The notes: generated from the sequence alone by a model not told the origin. Shown: positions 24,255 to 34,302, counted from the stretch's first letter. The stretch is DNA of 64,000 nucleotides from Geopseudomonas aromaticivorans (GCF_019097855.1 NZ_JAHRGL010000013.1:1-64000); one strand, 5' to 3'. Translations and numbers: made by a program.

Positions 24255-25580
24255 ATGTTCAAACGCAGTTTCGTCGCCAGCCTGGCGCTGGCCGTCAGCC
24301 TGGGCAGCGCGGCGCTCAGTGCTCACGCCGAGAGCGAACAATACTTCCCGCTGCAGAGCTACCGGGTCGGCCCCTACGCTGCCGGCGGCACCGGCTTCTT
24401 CGGCGGCTTCATCGACTACCTCAAGTACGTCAACGCCAACGGCGGGGTCAACGGCGTCAAGCTGACCTGGAGCGAGTGCGAGACCGAGTACGTGGTGGAG
24501 AAGGGCGTGGAGTGCTACGAGCGCCTGAAGGGCGGCCTCAACGGCGCCCCGGCGGCGGCCACCAACCCGCTGTCGGTAGGCATCGCCTACGCCACCCTGG
24601 ATCGCTCCACCGCCGACAAGCTGCCGCTGATCACCATCAACCACGGCCGCACCGACTCCACCGACGGCAGCGTGTTCCCCTACGCCTTCCCGCTGCAGCT
24701 GAACCCGTATTCCGAGGTGTCGGCCATCGTCAACTACATCGGCCAGCAGGCCGGCGGCCTCGACAAGCTCAAGGGCCAGAAGATCGTCACCCTGTACCAC
24801 GGCTCGCCCTACGGCAAGGAAACCAACGAGGTTCTCAAGACCCTGGCCGACAAGTACGGCTTCGCGCTGACCCTGCTGGAAGTGCCGCACCCGGGCAACG
24901 AGCAGCAGTCGCAGTGGCTGAACATCCGCCGCGAGAAGCCGGACTGGGTGATCCTGCGCGGCTGGGGCGTGATGAACCCGGTGGCGCTGAAGACCGCGCA
25001 GAAGGTCGGCTTCCCGGCCAACCGCATCATCGGCAACATCTGGAGCAACTCCGAGGATGACGCCGCCCCGGCCGGCGCCGCCGCCAAGGGCTTCATCGCC
25101 ATCACCACCCACCCGTCCGGCACCGAGTTCCCGGTGCTGCAGGGCATCAAGCAGGAGGTGGTCGACAAGGGCCAGGGCGACCTGTCCGATCCGAAACGCT
25201 TCGGCAACGTCTACTACAACCTCGGCGTGGTCAACGGCATCCTCAACGTCGAGGCGGTGCGCATCGCCCAGGCTAAGTTCGGCCAGCAGCCGCTGACCGG
25301 CGAGCAGGTGCGCTGGGGCTTCGAGAACTTCAAGCTGGATGACGCTCGCCTCAAGGAACTGGGCGCTCTCGGCCTGGTGCAGCCGCTGCAGCTGTCCTGC
25401 TCCGACCACGAAGGCGGTGGCGCGGTGCGCTTCCAGCAGTGGGACGGCGCGAAGTGGAACCTGATCAGCGACTGGGTGCAGGCCGACCGCGCCCTGCTGC
25501 GGCCGATCATCGAGGCGTCCTCGCACAAGTACGCCGCCGAGAAGGGCATCACCCCGCGCGACTGCAGCAAGGAAGGCTGA
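24255..25580 (+). CDS. HAAT-family ABC transporter periplasmic substrate-binding protein
   Basis: The 441-residue protein has a cleavable signal peptide (about 25 residues, ending ALSAHA) and the two-lobed Leu/Ile/Val-type binding fold. Landmarks are SYRVGPYAAGGTGFFGGFID, the VNGVKLTWSECETEY segment, NHGRTDSTDGSVFPYAFP, and a C-terminus with KGITPRDC. It would deliver an unknown small organic solute to LivHM. Cysteines at the ECETEYVVEKGVEC region and near the end may pair in the periplasm. AAGGA precedes the ATG. A stub with the same C-terminal residues is found at 2221-2277. Its place behind sfnFG points to an organosulfur ligand, by inference. Confidence 0.9.
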   Translation: MFKRSFVASLALAVSLGSAALSAHAESEQYFPLQSYRVGPYAAGGTGFFGGFIDYLKYVNANGGVNGVKLTWSECETEYVVEKGVECYERLKGGLNGAPAAATNPLSVGIAYATLDRSTADKLPLITINHGRTDSTDGSVFPYAFPLQLNPYSEVSAIVNYIGQQAGGLDKLKGQKIVTLYHGSPYGKETNEVLKTLADKYGFALTLLEVPHPGNEQQSQWLNIRREKPDWVILRGWGVMNPVALKTAQKVGFPANRIIGNIWSNSEDDAAPAGAAAKGFIAITTHPSGTEFPVLQGIKQEVVDKGQGDLSDPKRFGNVYYNLGVVNGILNVEAVRIAQAKFGQQPLTGEQVRWGFENFKLDDARLKELGALGLVQPLQLSCSDHEGGGAVRFQQWDGAKWNLISDWVQADRALLRPIIEASSHKYAAEKGITPRDCSKEG

Positions 25581-25597
25581 GCTGGGCGCTGATCGAC

Positions 25598-25623
25598 AGC
25601 CGGGGCGCGCGAGCGTCCCGGCT
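25598..25623. terminator. Stem-loop between convergent transporter and YbhN-like genes
   Basis: AGCCGGG (25598-25604) pairs with CCCGGCT (25617-25623) around a 12-base loop. It lies in the 68-bp gap between converging genes. There is no T-run, so factor-independent termination is uncertain. Confidence 0.4.
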
Positions 25624-25648
25624 GGGCTGGCCCGCGGCGCTCCGGCGA

Positions 25649-26692
25649 TCAGTGCGAGCTGGGCGGCAGCAGCGCGCGGCGCGCCACCAGGATGCCGGGC
25701 AGCATCGGCGCCCAGAAGCTCAGGCCACGGAACAGCAGCGTCGCGGACAGCGCCACCGGCAGCGAGACGCCAGCCCAGTGCAGGGTGGTGACTGCGGCCC
25801 CCTCGAAGACCCCCAGGCCGCCGGGTGTCACCCCGATACTGCGCAGCACGCTGGCCAGCATGTAGCCGGCGAACACCCCACTCCACGGTGCACCCTCGCC
25901 CATGGCGCGCACCAACACCCACAGCGTCGTGCCATCCAGCAGGATGATGCTCAGATCCAGCAGCACTACCCGCGCCAGCAGCCGCGGGTTGCGCGTCAGT
26001 CCAGGATCGACCTGGCGAAGCATCGCCAGTCCCCGGCCGATCCAGCTGCGCTCGGCCAGCCGGGGAAGACGCCGCCCTGCCAGCAGCGCAATCCCCAGCG
26101 CCACCGCGAGGCTACCCAGCGCGAACAGGGTAGCGGTCACGATCAGCAGGGCGGTGGCATGGCCTTCGACAATCACGATGCCCAGCGCCACCCCGATGGC
26201 GAACACATAGGCCAGCAAGTAGGAAGACACGCCGATGACCAGGCAGGAGATCACCACCGGACGCGGAACGGCGAGGCGCTCGAAGGCGGCGGTGACCGCC
26301 AGGGCCCCGCTCAGCCCATAGGTGGGCAGCGCCTGGTCGACGAACAGCTTCACCAGCCCCAGCCGGCACGCGCTGCGCAGCGTCAGGATAGCCCCGCCGG
26401 CATGCACCACCTGCCGGTAGATCTGCCCCTGCGCCAGATAGGTCAGCGCCTGCAGCAGCAAGGCCAGGGCGAACCAGGCGGGCTGGGCCTCTTGCAGCAG
26501 TCGCTTGAGGTCCCTGGCTTCGGACAGGTGCAGGGCCACCGCCACCACGGCCGCGAGGGCGGCGGCGCCAAGCAGCCACGATAGCCAGAGCAGCCGCGGC
26601 GGGCGCACGGTGTGCGGCAGGGGTGGCGCCTCTTGATCGCCGCTCAACGCGCCCGGAATGGAGCGCCTCGCCGGGCGCGGTCGAGTGTGCAT
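25649..26692 (-). CDS. YbhN-type (lysylphosphatidylglycerol synthase TM-like) membrane protein
   Basis: The 347-residue protein has about eight membrane segments and the family motif SIGVTPGGLGVFEGA near residue 290, typical of the UPF0104/LPG-synthase transmembrane domain that acts as a lipid flippase in related proteins. The first 35 residues are basic and hydrophilic (cytoplasmic). The soluble synthase domain is absent. The gene lies between the transporter genes and sfnR without clear functional links and seems to be a bystander in the island. Confidence 0.82.
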   Translation of the reverse strand: MHTRPRPARRSIPGALSGDQEAPPLPHTVRPPRLLWLSWLLGAAALAAVVAVALHLSEARDLKRLLQEAQPAWFALALLLQALTYLAQGQIYRQVVHAGGAILTLRSACRLGLVKLFVDQALPTYGLSGALAVTAAFERLAVPRPVVISCLVIGVSSYLLAYVFAIGVALGIVIVEGHATALLIVTATLFALGSLAVALGIALLAGRRLPRLAERSWIGRGLAMLRQVDPGLTRNPRLLARVVLLDLSIILLDGTTLWVLVRAMGEGAPWSGVFAGYMLASVLRSIGVTPGGLGVFEGAAVTTLHWAGVSLPVALSATLLFRGLSFWAPMLPGILVARRALLPPSSH

Positions 26693-26952
26693 CAGGGCGC
26701 CTCAATCGCTGGAGAACCATTTCCGCCAGCGGCTGCACCACCAAAATGGTCGGCCATGCAGGGCTCAAACCCTGCACGGAGGGACATGCGCTGACGTCTG
26801 GTGGACAGGACCGGGCGCGCCCGCTCCGGGGCGGCAGGAACAGCGCCTGGCGCGGTGTCCTCCGCTTCACGATAGTCGATGATGCTCCCGCCAGCCTTGG
26901 CGCTGGCGGCGTACCCCGGTTGGCGCACGGCCGTTGGGCGGTTCGGTGCCCG

Positions 26953-28056
<1,104 letters not shown>

Positions 28057-28064
28057 GGCGATCG

Positions 28065-29252
28065 CTACGAATAGAAGGTGGGAGTGGGCAGTGCCTCGTT
28101 CAGCGCCCAGTCGCCGAGTTCGTGGAGCTTGTAGTCCACCGGGTCGTGCAGGGTCTGGGTGCGCAGGTTGCGCCAGTAACGGTCCAGGCGCAGGGCGCCG
28201 TGGGTGGCGCGGGCGCCAGTGACCTCGAACAGGCGGCTGGTCAGGTCCAGGCCGCTGCGGGTGGCGGCAACCTTGGCGCTGGCGACGGCCACCGCCAGGC
28301 GGCCGCGCTCGTCGGCGCTGAGGTTGTGTTCCTTGCTCCAGGCTTCGTCGAGCAGGCCGTTGGCGCGCTCGACCAGGAGGCGCACGCTCTCCAGACCAAC
28401 CCAGAACTCGCCGTAGTGACGCAGCACGTAGGGGTCTTCGCCGGCGTGCTCGACGCCGGACTTGAACCACGGCCGGCTCTCCTTGAGTGTGTAGTGGCGC
28501 GCCTCGGCGAAGGCGCCCTCGGCGATGCCGAGGAACAGGTTGGCGAAGGTGAGCTGGGCGATCAGCGGGCGCAGACAGGCGAACGGTGTGCTCAGCGGCC
28601 CCGGCTCGAGCAGCAGCTCGCTCTCCTCGACGCGCACGCGCTCGAAGGTGACGCTGCCGCTGTCGGTCTGCCGCTGGCCCATGTTGTCCCAGTCGCCGTG
28701 CAGGGTGATGCCGCTGCGCCCGCTGGGAATGGCGGCGATCAGCAGCTTGCCGCTGGTGGATTCGTCGAGCGCCGAGGCGATCAGCATTTCCGAGTCGGCC
28801 GAGCCGGAACAGAAGCTCTTGCGCCCGGAGAACTCGCGCCAGCCATCGAGCTTCTTCGACAGGGTGCGGGTGTCCAGCGGGTTCAGGGCGTTGCCCCAGA
28901 ACCAGTGGTTGCGTGCGGTCAGCTCGAACCAGGGTTGCCACTGGTCCGGGCGGGAAAACAGGCGCACGGTGGCCAGCATCAGGTGCTGGAAGCCATAGAC
29001 GTGGGCGATCGAGCTGTCGACCCGAGCGAATTCGCGGACGACCTCGAAGGTCTCGCTCCAGCTGGCGCCCAGGCCGCCGTACTGGCGTGGAATGCTCAGG
29101 GCCAGCAGGCCGCTGCGCCGCAGGGTATCGCGCTGGGCCTTCGGCGTGCCGCCGTGCTGGTCGCGCTCGACAGCGGTTTCGGCGAACGCGGCCGCCAGTT
29201 GGCGCGCTGTCTGCAGCGGCGACAGCACCTTGGGTTGATGGATAGCGGTCAC
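28065..29252 (-). CDS. sfnC: SfnC, acyl-CoA-dehydrogenase-fold oxidoreductase
   Basis: This 395-residue flavoprotein of the DszC/SfnB-like branch shows LLALSIPRQYGGLGASWSE, FSGRKSFCSGSADSEMLI, then WDNMGQRQTDSGSVTFERV and the C-terminal DRYWRNLRTQTLHDPVDYK. It is the third protein of this fold in the island but clearly distinct from the copies at 14255 and 16622. Its place between sfnE and sfnR reproduces the sfnECR operon of P. putida DS1, on which the name rests. Likely role: FMNH2-dependent oxygenation of a sulfone or a related compound. Confidence 0.85.
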   Translation of the reverse strand: MTAIHQPKVLSPLQTARQLAAAFAETAVERDQHGGTPKAQRDTLRRSGLLALSIPRQYGGLGASWSETFEVVREFARVDSSIAHVYGFQHLMLATVRLFSRPDQWQPWFELTARNHWFWGNALNPLDTRTLSKKLDGWREFSGRKSFCSGSADSEMLIASALDESTSGKLLIAAIPSGRSGITLHGDWDNMGQRQTDSGSVTFERVRVEESELLLEPGPLSTPFACLRPLIAQLTFANLFLGIAEGAFAEARHYTLKESRPWFKSGVEHAGEDPYVLRHYGEFWVGLESVRLLVERANGLLDEAWSKEHNLSADERGRLAVAVASAKVAATRSGLDLTSRLFEVTGARATHGALRLDRYWRNLRTQTLHDPVDYKLHELGDWALNEALPTPTFYS

Positions 29253-29329
29253 ACGCTGTTCCTCTCGATGGGGGTGAGGGGCCGGTGAAAGAGGCGCCGG
29301 AGCGCGGCAATCCCGTCCCGGACGCGAAC

Positions 29330-29893
29330 TCAGGCGCTCTTGCGCAGGTCGCCGGCCGCCGCGCCGAGCGCCGGCAGGGCGCGTTCGATGGCCAGGCGCA
29401 CGCGTGCTTGCAGCGCATCGCTGCTGATCTGGTAGTTGCTGAAGTCGGCCTCCGCGGCGTACACGCCGAGCGGTAGGGTGAGCGACTGGAAGAAGCTGAA
29501 CAGCGGGCGCAGCTGGTGGTCGATCACCAGCGCGTGGCGGTCGCTGCCGCCGGTGGCGGCGAGCAGCACCGGGGTGTCGATCAGCGCGTCCTGGCCGATC
29601 AGGTCGAACAGGTGCTTGAACTGGCCCGGGTAGGAGCCGCGGTAGACCGGCGCGGCGACGATCAGCAGGTCGGCGGACTCGATGGCGCGCAGCTCGTGCT
29701 CGACGGTTTCCGGCAGTTCCTTGCGCGACAGCGCGCCACCCAGCGGGCGGGCGATGTCGCCCAGCTCGATGATGCGGCTGTCGATGGGCCGATGGCGGGC
29801 GAGTTCGGCCACCAGGGCCTCGGTCAGCACCAGGGTGCGCGAGGGGCGGAAGGTACCGCCGGAGACGGCGACGACTTTCAGGGCAGTGCTCAT
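29330..29893 (-). CDS. sfnE: NADH-dependent FMN reductase SfnE
   Basis: This 187-residue flavodoxin-like FMN reductase is closely related to SfnF at 18269: VVAVSGGTFRPSRT phosphate loop, LLIVAAPVYRGSYPGQFKHL, and ATGGSDRHALVIDHQLRPLF at the equivalent positions. It supplies FMNH2 for SfnG-type monooxygenases. First gene of the sfnECR operon, with GAAGGAA before the ATG and a consensus sigma-54 promoter 44 bp upstream. Having two such reductases in one island suggests that reduced flavin is a limiting item or that each serves a different oxygenase. Confidence 0.9.
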   Translation of the reverse strand: MSTALKVVAVSGGTFRPSRTLVLTEALVAELARHRPIDSRIIELGDIARPLGGALSRKELPETVEHELRAIESADLLIVAAPVYRGSYPGQFKHLFDLIGQDALIDTPVLLAATGGSDRHALVIDHQLRPLFSFFQSLTLPLGVYAAEADFSNYQISSDALQARVRLAIERALPALGAAAGDLRKSA

Positions 29894-29936
29894 GGGCTGT
29901 GTTCCTTCAAACTGTTGCTTCAGGTCCAGGACTCAG

Positions 29937-29952
29937 AGCAAACCCCGTGCCA
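29937..29952 (-). promoter_or_regulatory. Sigma-54 promoter of sfnECR
   Basis: On the minus strand TGGCAC-GGGGT-TTGCT, a full match to the sigma-54 consensus with correct spacing, 44 bp before the sfnE start. It is the best of the promoters in the set and implies that sfnR expression may be self-reinforcing. Confidence 0.82.
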
Positions 29953-30004
29953 TAGGGAAAAGTCCTTTAAAATCAGGCTCATGGCTATATCTGTCGGACC
30001 ACCC

Positions 30005-30068
30005 CTGTTGGCAAGGCCGCTTTCTGTTGGACGACTGTTGCTGGAGAGACAGCTGGGCAGCTGTTGCG
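30005..30068 (-). promoter_or_regulatory. Putative SfnR sites upstream of sfnECR
   Basis: CTGTTGG (30005-30011), TCTGTTGG (30023-30030), GACTGTTGC (30033-30041) and GCTGTTGCG (about 30059-30067) stand in one 64-bp stretch, 55-115 bp upstream of the sigma-54 promoter. All are variants of the CAACTGTTG core when read on either strand. Confidence 0.55.
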
Positions 30069-30102
30069 CCGCCAGCAGACACAAGCCTGGCGTCGCACGC
30101 GA

Positions 30103-31050
30103 CTACCCCACGTTGCCCACCTGGTTCTGCAGGTTCGCCTGGCTGACGTTGCTGCCCGCAGGCACGCTGCGCGTCAGCCAGACGTTTCCACCGATGGTGG
30201 AGCCGGCGCCGATGGTGATGCGCCCGAGGATGGTGGCCCCGGCGTAGATCACCACGTCGTCTTCAACAATGGGGTGGCGCGGTTGCCCCTTGAGCAACTG
30301 GCCGGTGTCGTCGGCTTCGAAGCGCTTGGCGCCGAGGGTGACCGCCTGGTAGATGCGCACCCGGTCGCCGATCACCGCGGTTTCGCCGATCACCACGCCG
30401 GTACCGTGGTCGATGAAGAAGCTCTTGCCGATCTGCGCGCCGGGATGGATGTCGATGCCGGTGGCCGAGTGCGCCAGCTCGGCGATGATCCGCGCCAGCA
30501 GCGGCAGGCCGGCGTGGTACAGGTGGTGGGCGATGCGGTGGTGGATCACCGCGATGATGCCGGGGTAGCACAGCAGCACCTCGTCGACGCTGCGCGCCGC
30601 CGGGTCGCCGCGGAAGGCGGCCATCACGTCGTCGTCCAGCAGGCGGCGCAGCCCCGGCAGGGTCAGGGCGAAGTCCTGCACGATGCGTCGCGCCTGCCGC
30701 TCGATCTCCTGGCTAGGCCGCGCGCCGGGGCGGGCGGCATGGCCCAGCTCCAGGCAGACCTGTTGTAGCAGGGCGTTGAGCGCCGCATCGAGGGTGTGGC
30801 CGACGTAGAAGTCTTCGCTCTCCTGGCGCAGGTCGGGCGGCCCGAGGCGCATCGGGAACAGCGCGCCGGCCAGTGCCTCGACCACCTCGCCCATGACCTT
30901 GCGTGAAGGCAGTTCGCGGCCGCCCGGCTCGCGGGGGCGGCCATGCTGCGCCCGCCATTCGCTGCGGGCGACGCGCAAATCGCCGACGATATTCTCCAGT
31001 TGCCAGCCGCTCTGCCGCGTGGCCGCCAGTCTCAAATGCTGATCCGTCAT
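30103..31050 (-). CDS. Serine O-acetyltransferase, long (EpsC-like) form
   Basis: This 315-residue protein has a helical N-terminal domain of about 170 residues followed by the left-handed beta-helix of CysE-type acetyltransferases. Motifs are YPGIIAVIHHRIAHHLY, DIHPGAQIGKSFFIDHGTGV and TLGAKRF, then a hexapeptide-repeat segment IVEDDVVIYAGATILGRI, with the catalytic histidine in DHGTG. It makes O-acetylserine, the acceptor for sulfide in cysteine synthesis. It lies behind the rhodanese gene on the same strand (84-bp gap) and just upstream of the sfnECR regulatory region, so it connects sulfone use with cysteine formation. Confidence 0.9.
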   Translation of the reverse strand: MTDQHLRLAATRQSGWQLENIVGDLRVARSEWRAQHGRPREPGGRELPSRKVMGEVVEALAGALFPMRLGPPDLRQESEDFYVGHTLDAALNALLQQVCLELGHAARPGARPSQEIERQARRIVQDFALTLPGLRRLLDDDVMAAFRGDPAARSVDEVLLCYPGIIAVIHHRIAHHLYHAGLPLLARIIAELAHSATGIDIHPGAQIGKSFFIDHGTGVVIGETAVIGDRVRIYQAVTLGAKRFEADDTGQLLKGQPRHPIVEDDVVIYAGATILGRITIGAGSTIGGNVWLTRSVPAGSNVSQANLQNQVGNVG

Positions 31051-31134
31051 GGATATGTTCCCGAAGTGTCGTCGGTTCCCGCAGCTGCTGGGGAACTCTC
31101 TGCTCGTCCGTCGCCGCGGCTCAGTCCTGAAGCT

Positions 31135-31650
31135 TCAATCCTGCACCCAGGGCAGTCCCCGCAGGCGCCAGCCGCCGCTGTCGCCACGCTGCTGATGCTG
31201 GTCGAGGTCGCCCTCGAAGCCTTCCAGCACGTTGAACACCTGAGTGAAGCCGGCGTTGGCAGCCGCGCTGGCGGCGGCGGCCGAGCGCTTGCCGCTGCGG
31301 CACAGCAGCACCAGTACCTGGTCGGGTGCGCTCTTGCCCTGCAGCTCGCGCAGGAAGCGCGGGTTCCTGATCATCGCCGGGCCTGTCTGCCAGGCGACAT
31401 GTTGGCTGTGGGGCACCCGGCCGACGAACTTCAGCTCCTCGGCGGTACGCACGTCGATCAGGCGGGCGGCGCCGGCTTCGACCAGCGCCCAGGCTTCGGG
31501 CGGATAGAGGCTGCCGGCGTAGTCCAGCTGGGCCTGCTGGCCGCGCTGGCGGCCACGCTCCAGCAGGTCCTGCGCGCTGAGTGCCTGGGCGGCGGGCAGG
31601 TCCAGGGCGGGCAGGGGCTCGAGGGTGGTGTGGGGATCGGTGGCGGACAT
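31135..31650 (-). CDS. Single-domain rhodanese (sulfurtransferase)
   Basis: This 171-residue protein has one rhodanese domain. Features are ARLIDVRTAEELKFVGRVPHS, the active-site loop CRSGKR, where the cysteine carries persulfide, and the following SAAAASAAANAGFTQVFNVLEGFEGD. The N-terminal 45 residues are an extension (LPAAQALSAQDLLERG). It moves sulfane sulfur between acceptors. It is first in a likely two-gene operon with the serine acetyltransferase, and its upstream region has an AT-rich inverted element. Confidence 0.88.
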   Translation of the reverse strand: MSATDPHTTLEPLPALDLPAAQALSAQDLLERGRQRGQQAQLDYAGSLYPPEAWALVEAGAARLIDVRTAEELKFVGRVPHSQHVAWQTGPAMIRNPRFLRELQGKSAPDQVLVLLCRSGKRSAAAASAAANAGFTQVFNVLEGFEGDLDQHQQRGDSGGWRLRGLPWVQD

Positions 31651-31718
31651 GATGGGAGTCCTCTAGTGGGCTAGTCGGTCTGGCTGCGGGGTAGCCGATG
31701 TCGGCACTGTAGTCGTGT

Positions 31719-31776
31719 TGTATATTCCTAAAAAATAATTATTTATTGTATTTTTAGTTCTAAAAAGAATATATCT
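31719..31776 (-). promoter_or_regulatory. AT-rich operator-like element upstream of the rhodanese gene
   Basis: In a 65% GC genome, this stretch of nearly pure A/T stands out. It carries ATATTCCTAAAAAAT on one side and TTCTAAAAAGAATATAT on the other, partly inverted. CysB sites in pseudomonads are AT-rich with ATTC/GAAT half-sites, so a CysB-activated promoter for the sulfurtransferase-acetyltransferase pair is a reasonable reading, but only inference. Confidence 0.42.
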
Positions 31777-32022
31777 CTGCGAATCCAGTACAGCCATCCG
31801 GTTGCCGCTGCTGTTCGTGGCGCCACTGTTGATTCAGTAACAACCGATCGACTGCTTGCTGAGTTGCGCCCAGCCCCGCGCGGTGAGCGTGAAGCCTTCA
31901 ATTGCTGGCCCCCACGCTTCTGCGCGGAGAGCATGCATCACTCCTGCCACAGGCCGGGCCGCACGTTCTTCTCCGCGGCCACTCGTCGTTGGCCCTTGCC
32001 AGCCATGGTGTCGCGCGAAATA
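31777..32022. other. Non-coding gap between the divergent rhodanese and umuDC units
   Basis: About 245 bases with no supported gene. CACTGTTG (31826-31833) and GTAACAAC (31839-31846) resemble loosely the SfnR-type elements, without a sigma-54 promoter nearby. The LexA box lies at its right end. Confidence 0.4.
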
Positions 32023-32038
32023 CTGTATGTAAATACAG
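32023..32038 (+). promoter_or_regulatory. LexA (SOS) box of umuDC
   Basis: CTGTATGTAAATACAG, an almost perfect match to the SOS box (CTG-N10-CAG with AT-rich centre), 17 bp before the umuD start. LexA bound here would cover the ribosome-site and promoter area, so umuDC should be induced by DNA damage. Confidence 0.9.
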
Positions 32039-32054
32039 TATTTGAGGTGCTGCC

Positions 32055-32486
32055 ATGCCTTCTCCCAACGCCATCCGTCTCGCCCCCGGCGGCCAGCCGC
32101 TACCGCTGTACGGTTTCCGCATCCCGGCCGGCTTCCCCAGTCCGGCGCAGGACCATCTGGAGCGGGAGATTTCCCTGGACGAGATCCTCGACATCCGCGC
32201 GCCGCACACCTACCTGGTGCGTGCCGCCGGCGACAGCATGCAGGGCGCCGGCATCTTTGACTCCGACCTGATGGTGGTCGACCGCTCCCGCGAGGCGCAG
32301 GCGAACGACATCGTGATCGCCGCGCTGAACAGCGAGCCGCTGGTCAAGCGCCTCGCCTACGACGGTCGCCAGGTGGTGCTGCGTGCCGAGAACCCGCGCT
32401 ATGCGCCGCGCTACATCCTGGAAGGCGACGAGCTGACCATCTGGGGTGTGGTGCGTTTCAGCGTGCGCTGCCATGAGCCGCGTTGA
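32055..32486 (+). CDS. umuD: UmuD, self-cleaving subunit of DNA polymerase V
   Basis: The 143-residue S24-type autoprotease shows the cleavage site Ala-Gly in [14 protein letters not shown] near residue 25, the catalytic serine in [11 protein letters not shown] and the catalytic lysine in EPLVKRLAY. After RecA-assisted self-cleavage, UmuD' dimers join UmuC for error-prone translesion synthesis. The gene follows a LexA box directly and overlaps umuC by 14 bp, indicating translational coupling. Confidence 0.94.
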   Translation: MPSPNAIRLAPGGQPLPLYGFRIPAGFPSPAQDHLEREISLDEILDIRAPHTYLVRAAGDSMQGAGIFDSDLMVVDRSREAQANDIVIAALNSEPLVKRLAYDGRQVVLRAENPRYAPRYILEGDELTIWGVVRFSVRCHEPR

Positions 32487-33750
32487 GCCGGCCTTTGCGC
32501 TGATTGACTGCAACTCGTTCTACGCGAGTTGCGAGCGGGTGTTCCGCCCCGATCTGGCGCGCACGCCCATCGTGGTGCTGAGCAACAACGACGGCTGCGT
32601 GATCGCGCGCAGCGCCGAGGCCAAGCCGTTGGTGAAGATGGGCGAGCCGTACTTCCAGATCCGCAACACGCTGCGTCGCCACGGCATCGTGGCGTTCTCC
32701 TCGAACTATGCGCTGTACGGCGACATGAGCCAGCGGGTGATGACCCTGCTCGAGGGCATGGCGCCGGCGCTGGAGGTGTACAGCATCGACGAGGCGTTCG
32801 CCGAGCTGACTGGGATGCCCGGCAGCCTGGAGGCGCTGGGCCGGCAGATGCGCGCCACGGTGCAGCGCTGCACGGGCATTCCGGTGGGCGTGGGGATCGC
32901 CAGCAGCAAGACGCTGGCGAAGCTGGCCAACCACGCCGCCAAGCGCTGGCAGCGGCAGACCGGCGGGGTGGTGGATCTGCGCGATCCGCAGCGGCGCGAC
33001 AAGCTGCTGCGCGCGGTGGCGGTGGGCGAGGTGTGGGGCATCGGCCGCAAGCTGACCGAGCACCTGGCGGAGATGGACATCCGCACGGCATGGGATCTGG
33101 CCCAGGCCGACCCCTGGACCATCCGCAAGCGCTTCTCGGTGGTGGTGGAGAAAACCGCCCGCGAGCTGCGCGGCACGGCCTGCCTGGGCCTGGACGACGA
33201 GCCGGCGGCGAAGCAGGAGATCTGCTGCAGCCGCATGTTCGGCCAGCGCCTGCACGAGCTGGCGCCGATCCGCGAGGCGGTGGCCACCTACGCCGCGCGG
33301 GCCTGCGAGAAGCTGCGCGCCCAGGGCTCGCTGTGCAAGAAGGTGCGGGTGAGCATCCGCACCGGCATGTTCAACCCGGCCGAGCCGAAGTTCGCCAAGG
33401 GGGTGATCTGCGAGTTGCCGTACCCGACCGACGATACCCGGCTGATCATCCGCGCTGCGACCGAGGGCCTGGAGCTGGTCTATCGCGAGGGCTTTGCCTT
33501 CAGCAAGGCCGAGGTGCTGCTGCTCGACCTGCGTCGGCGCGGCGAGTACACGCCCGACCTGTTCGCCACCCACCCGCCCGCCGCGGCCGAGCGGGTGATG
33601 GGGGTGATGGATGCGATCAACGCCAGGTGGGGCAGGGGCACCATGCGCCCGGCCAGCGTCCCCACCGCGCCCGATTGGGGCATGCGGCGGGAGCTGATGA
33701 GCCAGAGCTTTACGACGCGGATAGACCAGTTGTGGCGGGTGGGGGGATGA
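32473..33750 (+). CDS. umuC: UmuC, catalytic subunit of DNA polymerase V (Y family)
   Basis: This 425-residue Y-family polymerase has the catalytic motifs [13 protein letters not shown] (first aspartate), [14 protein letters not shown] and [11 protein letters not shown] (the active-site DE pair), then [10 protein letters not shown] of the thumb helix-hairpin. The C-terminal DUF4113-type tail, [14 protein letters not shown] followed by [15 protein letters not shown], is complete. The ATG at 32473 lies within the umuD end. A 23-codon scrap like its [20 protein letters not shown] region is found at 34230. Confidence 0.94.
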   Translation: MSRVEPAFALIDCNSFYASCERVFRPDLARTPIVVLSNNDGCVIARSAEAKPLVKMGEPYFQIRNTLRRHGIVAFSSNYALYGDMSQRVMTLLEGMAPALEVYSIDEAFAELTGMPGSLEALGRQMRATVQRCTGIPVGVGIASSKTLAKLANHAAKRWQRQTGGVVDLRDPQRRDKLLRAVAVGEVWGIGRKLTEHLAEMDIRTAWDLAQADPWTIRKRFSVVVEKTARELRGTACLGLDDEPAAKQEICCSRMFGQRLHELAPIREAVATYAARACEKLRAQGSLCKKVRVSIRTGMFNPAEPKFAKGVICELPYPTDDTRLIIRAATEGLELVYREGFAFSKAEVLLLDLRRRGEYTPDLFATHPPAAAERVMGVMDAINARWGRGTMRPASVPTAPDWGMRRELMSQSFTTRIDQLWRVGG

Positions 33751-33761
33751 GCGGTTGGGGG

Positions 33762-34145
33762 TCAATCGCTCTCGTAGCCATGCATATCCAGGCCAGCACG
33801 CAGATACTCGGCCAGGAACGGGTGGGCGATCAGGTACTCGGCAGTACGATCGTTCCATTGTTCGCGGGCCTGCATGAGCAGTGCATCCCAGTCTTCCAGC
33901 GGCGCATCGTCGCGGCCCAGCCACAGAAGGGCGACCACCTCTTGCTGCTGGTCCGGTTCCAGATCGTCAATGATCGACTCGAACTCGTTGAAGTTCTCGT
34001 CATCGGCATGATCGGCAAGCGCCTGCAGCGCCCAGTCGTCGCTCGGACTGTTGGGCTCCTGGGGGATAACGACGTCTTCTTTGGCGTGGAAGGCCTGGGC
34101 TAATGCAATGAGTCGGGAGATGGTTTCTGGATTGACGTTGATCAT
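33762..34145 (-). CDS. DUF3775-family protein
   Basis: This 127-residue acidic protein opens MINVNPETISRLIALAQAFH and continues through SDDWALQALADHADDENFNEF to LVALLWLGRDDAPLEDWDALL-like repeats with the DUF3775 pattern. Function is unknown for the family. The ATG at 34145 is preferred: GAGGTG lies 7 bp before it, and the conserved part starts there. It converges with umuC, 11 bp apart, and seems unconnected to it. Confidence 0.82.
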   Translation of the reverse strand: MINVNPETISRLIALAQAFHAKEDVVIPQEPNSPSDDWALQALADHADDENFNEFESIIDDLEPDQQQEVVALLWLGRDDAPLEDWDALLMQAREQWNDRTAEYLIAHPFLAEYLRAGLDMHGYESD

Positions 34146-34229
34146 GTTCGTGCACCTCATTGCTGGTCCGACATTCCAGTATGGATCGGATTGAGCGGCT
34201 TGCCTGACGGGGGCTTGCATGAGTGCGTG

Positions 34230-34298
34230 AACGGTATAGGCGTGATCTGCGAGTTGCCGTATGCGACGGACGATCTGCAGCGCGTTGTTCGTGCTGCT
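34230..34298 (+). pseudogene. Fragment of a second umuC gene
   Basis: Twenty-three codons read [23 protein letters not shown]; the intact UmuC at 32473 has [21 protein letters not shown] at the matching place. The DNA GTGATCTGCGAGTTGCCGTA is identical in both. No similarity continues on either side. It lies in the gap between the DUF3775 and EamA genes, about 0.85 kb downstream of the corresponding part of umuC, so it is a leftover of a duplicated or formerly separate umuC. Confidence 0.72.
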
Positions 34299-34302
34299 GG
34301 TC

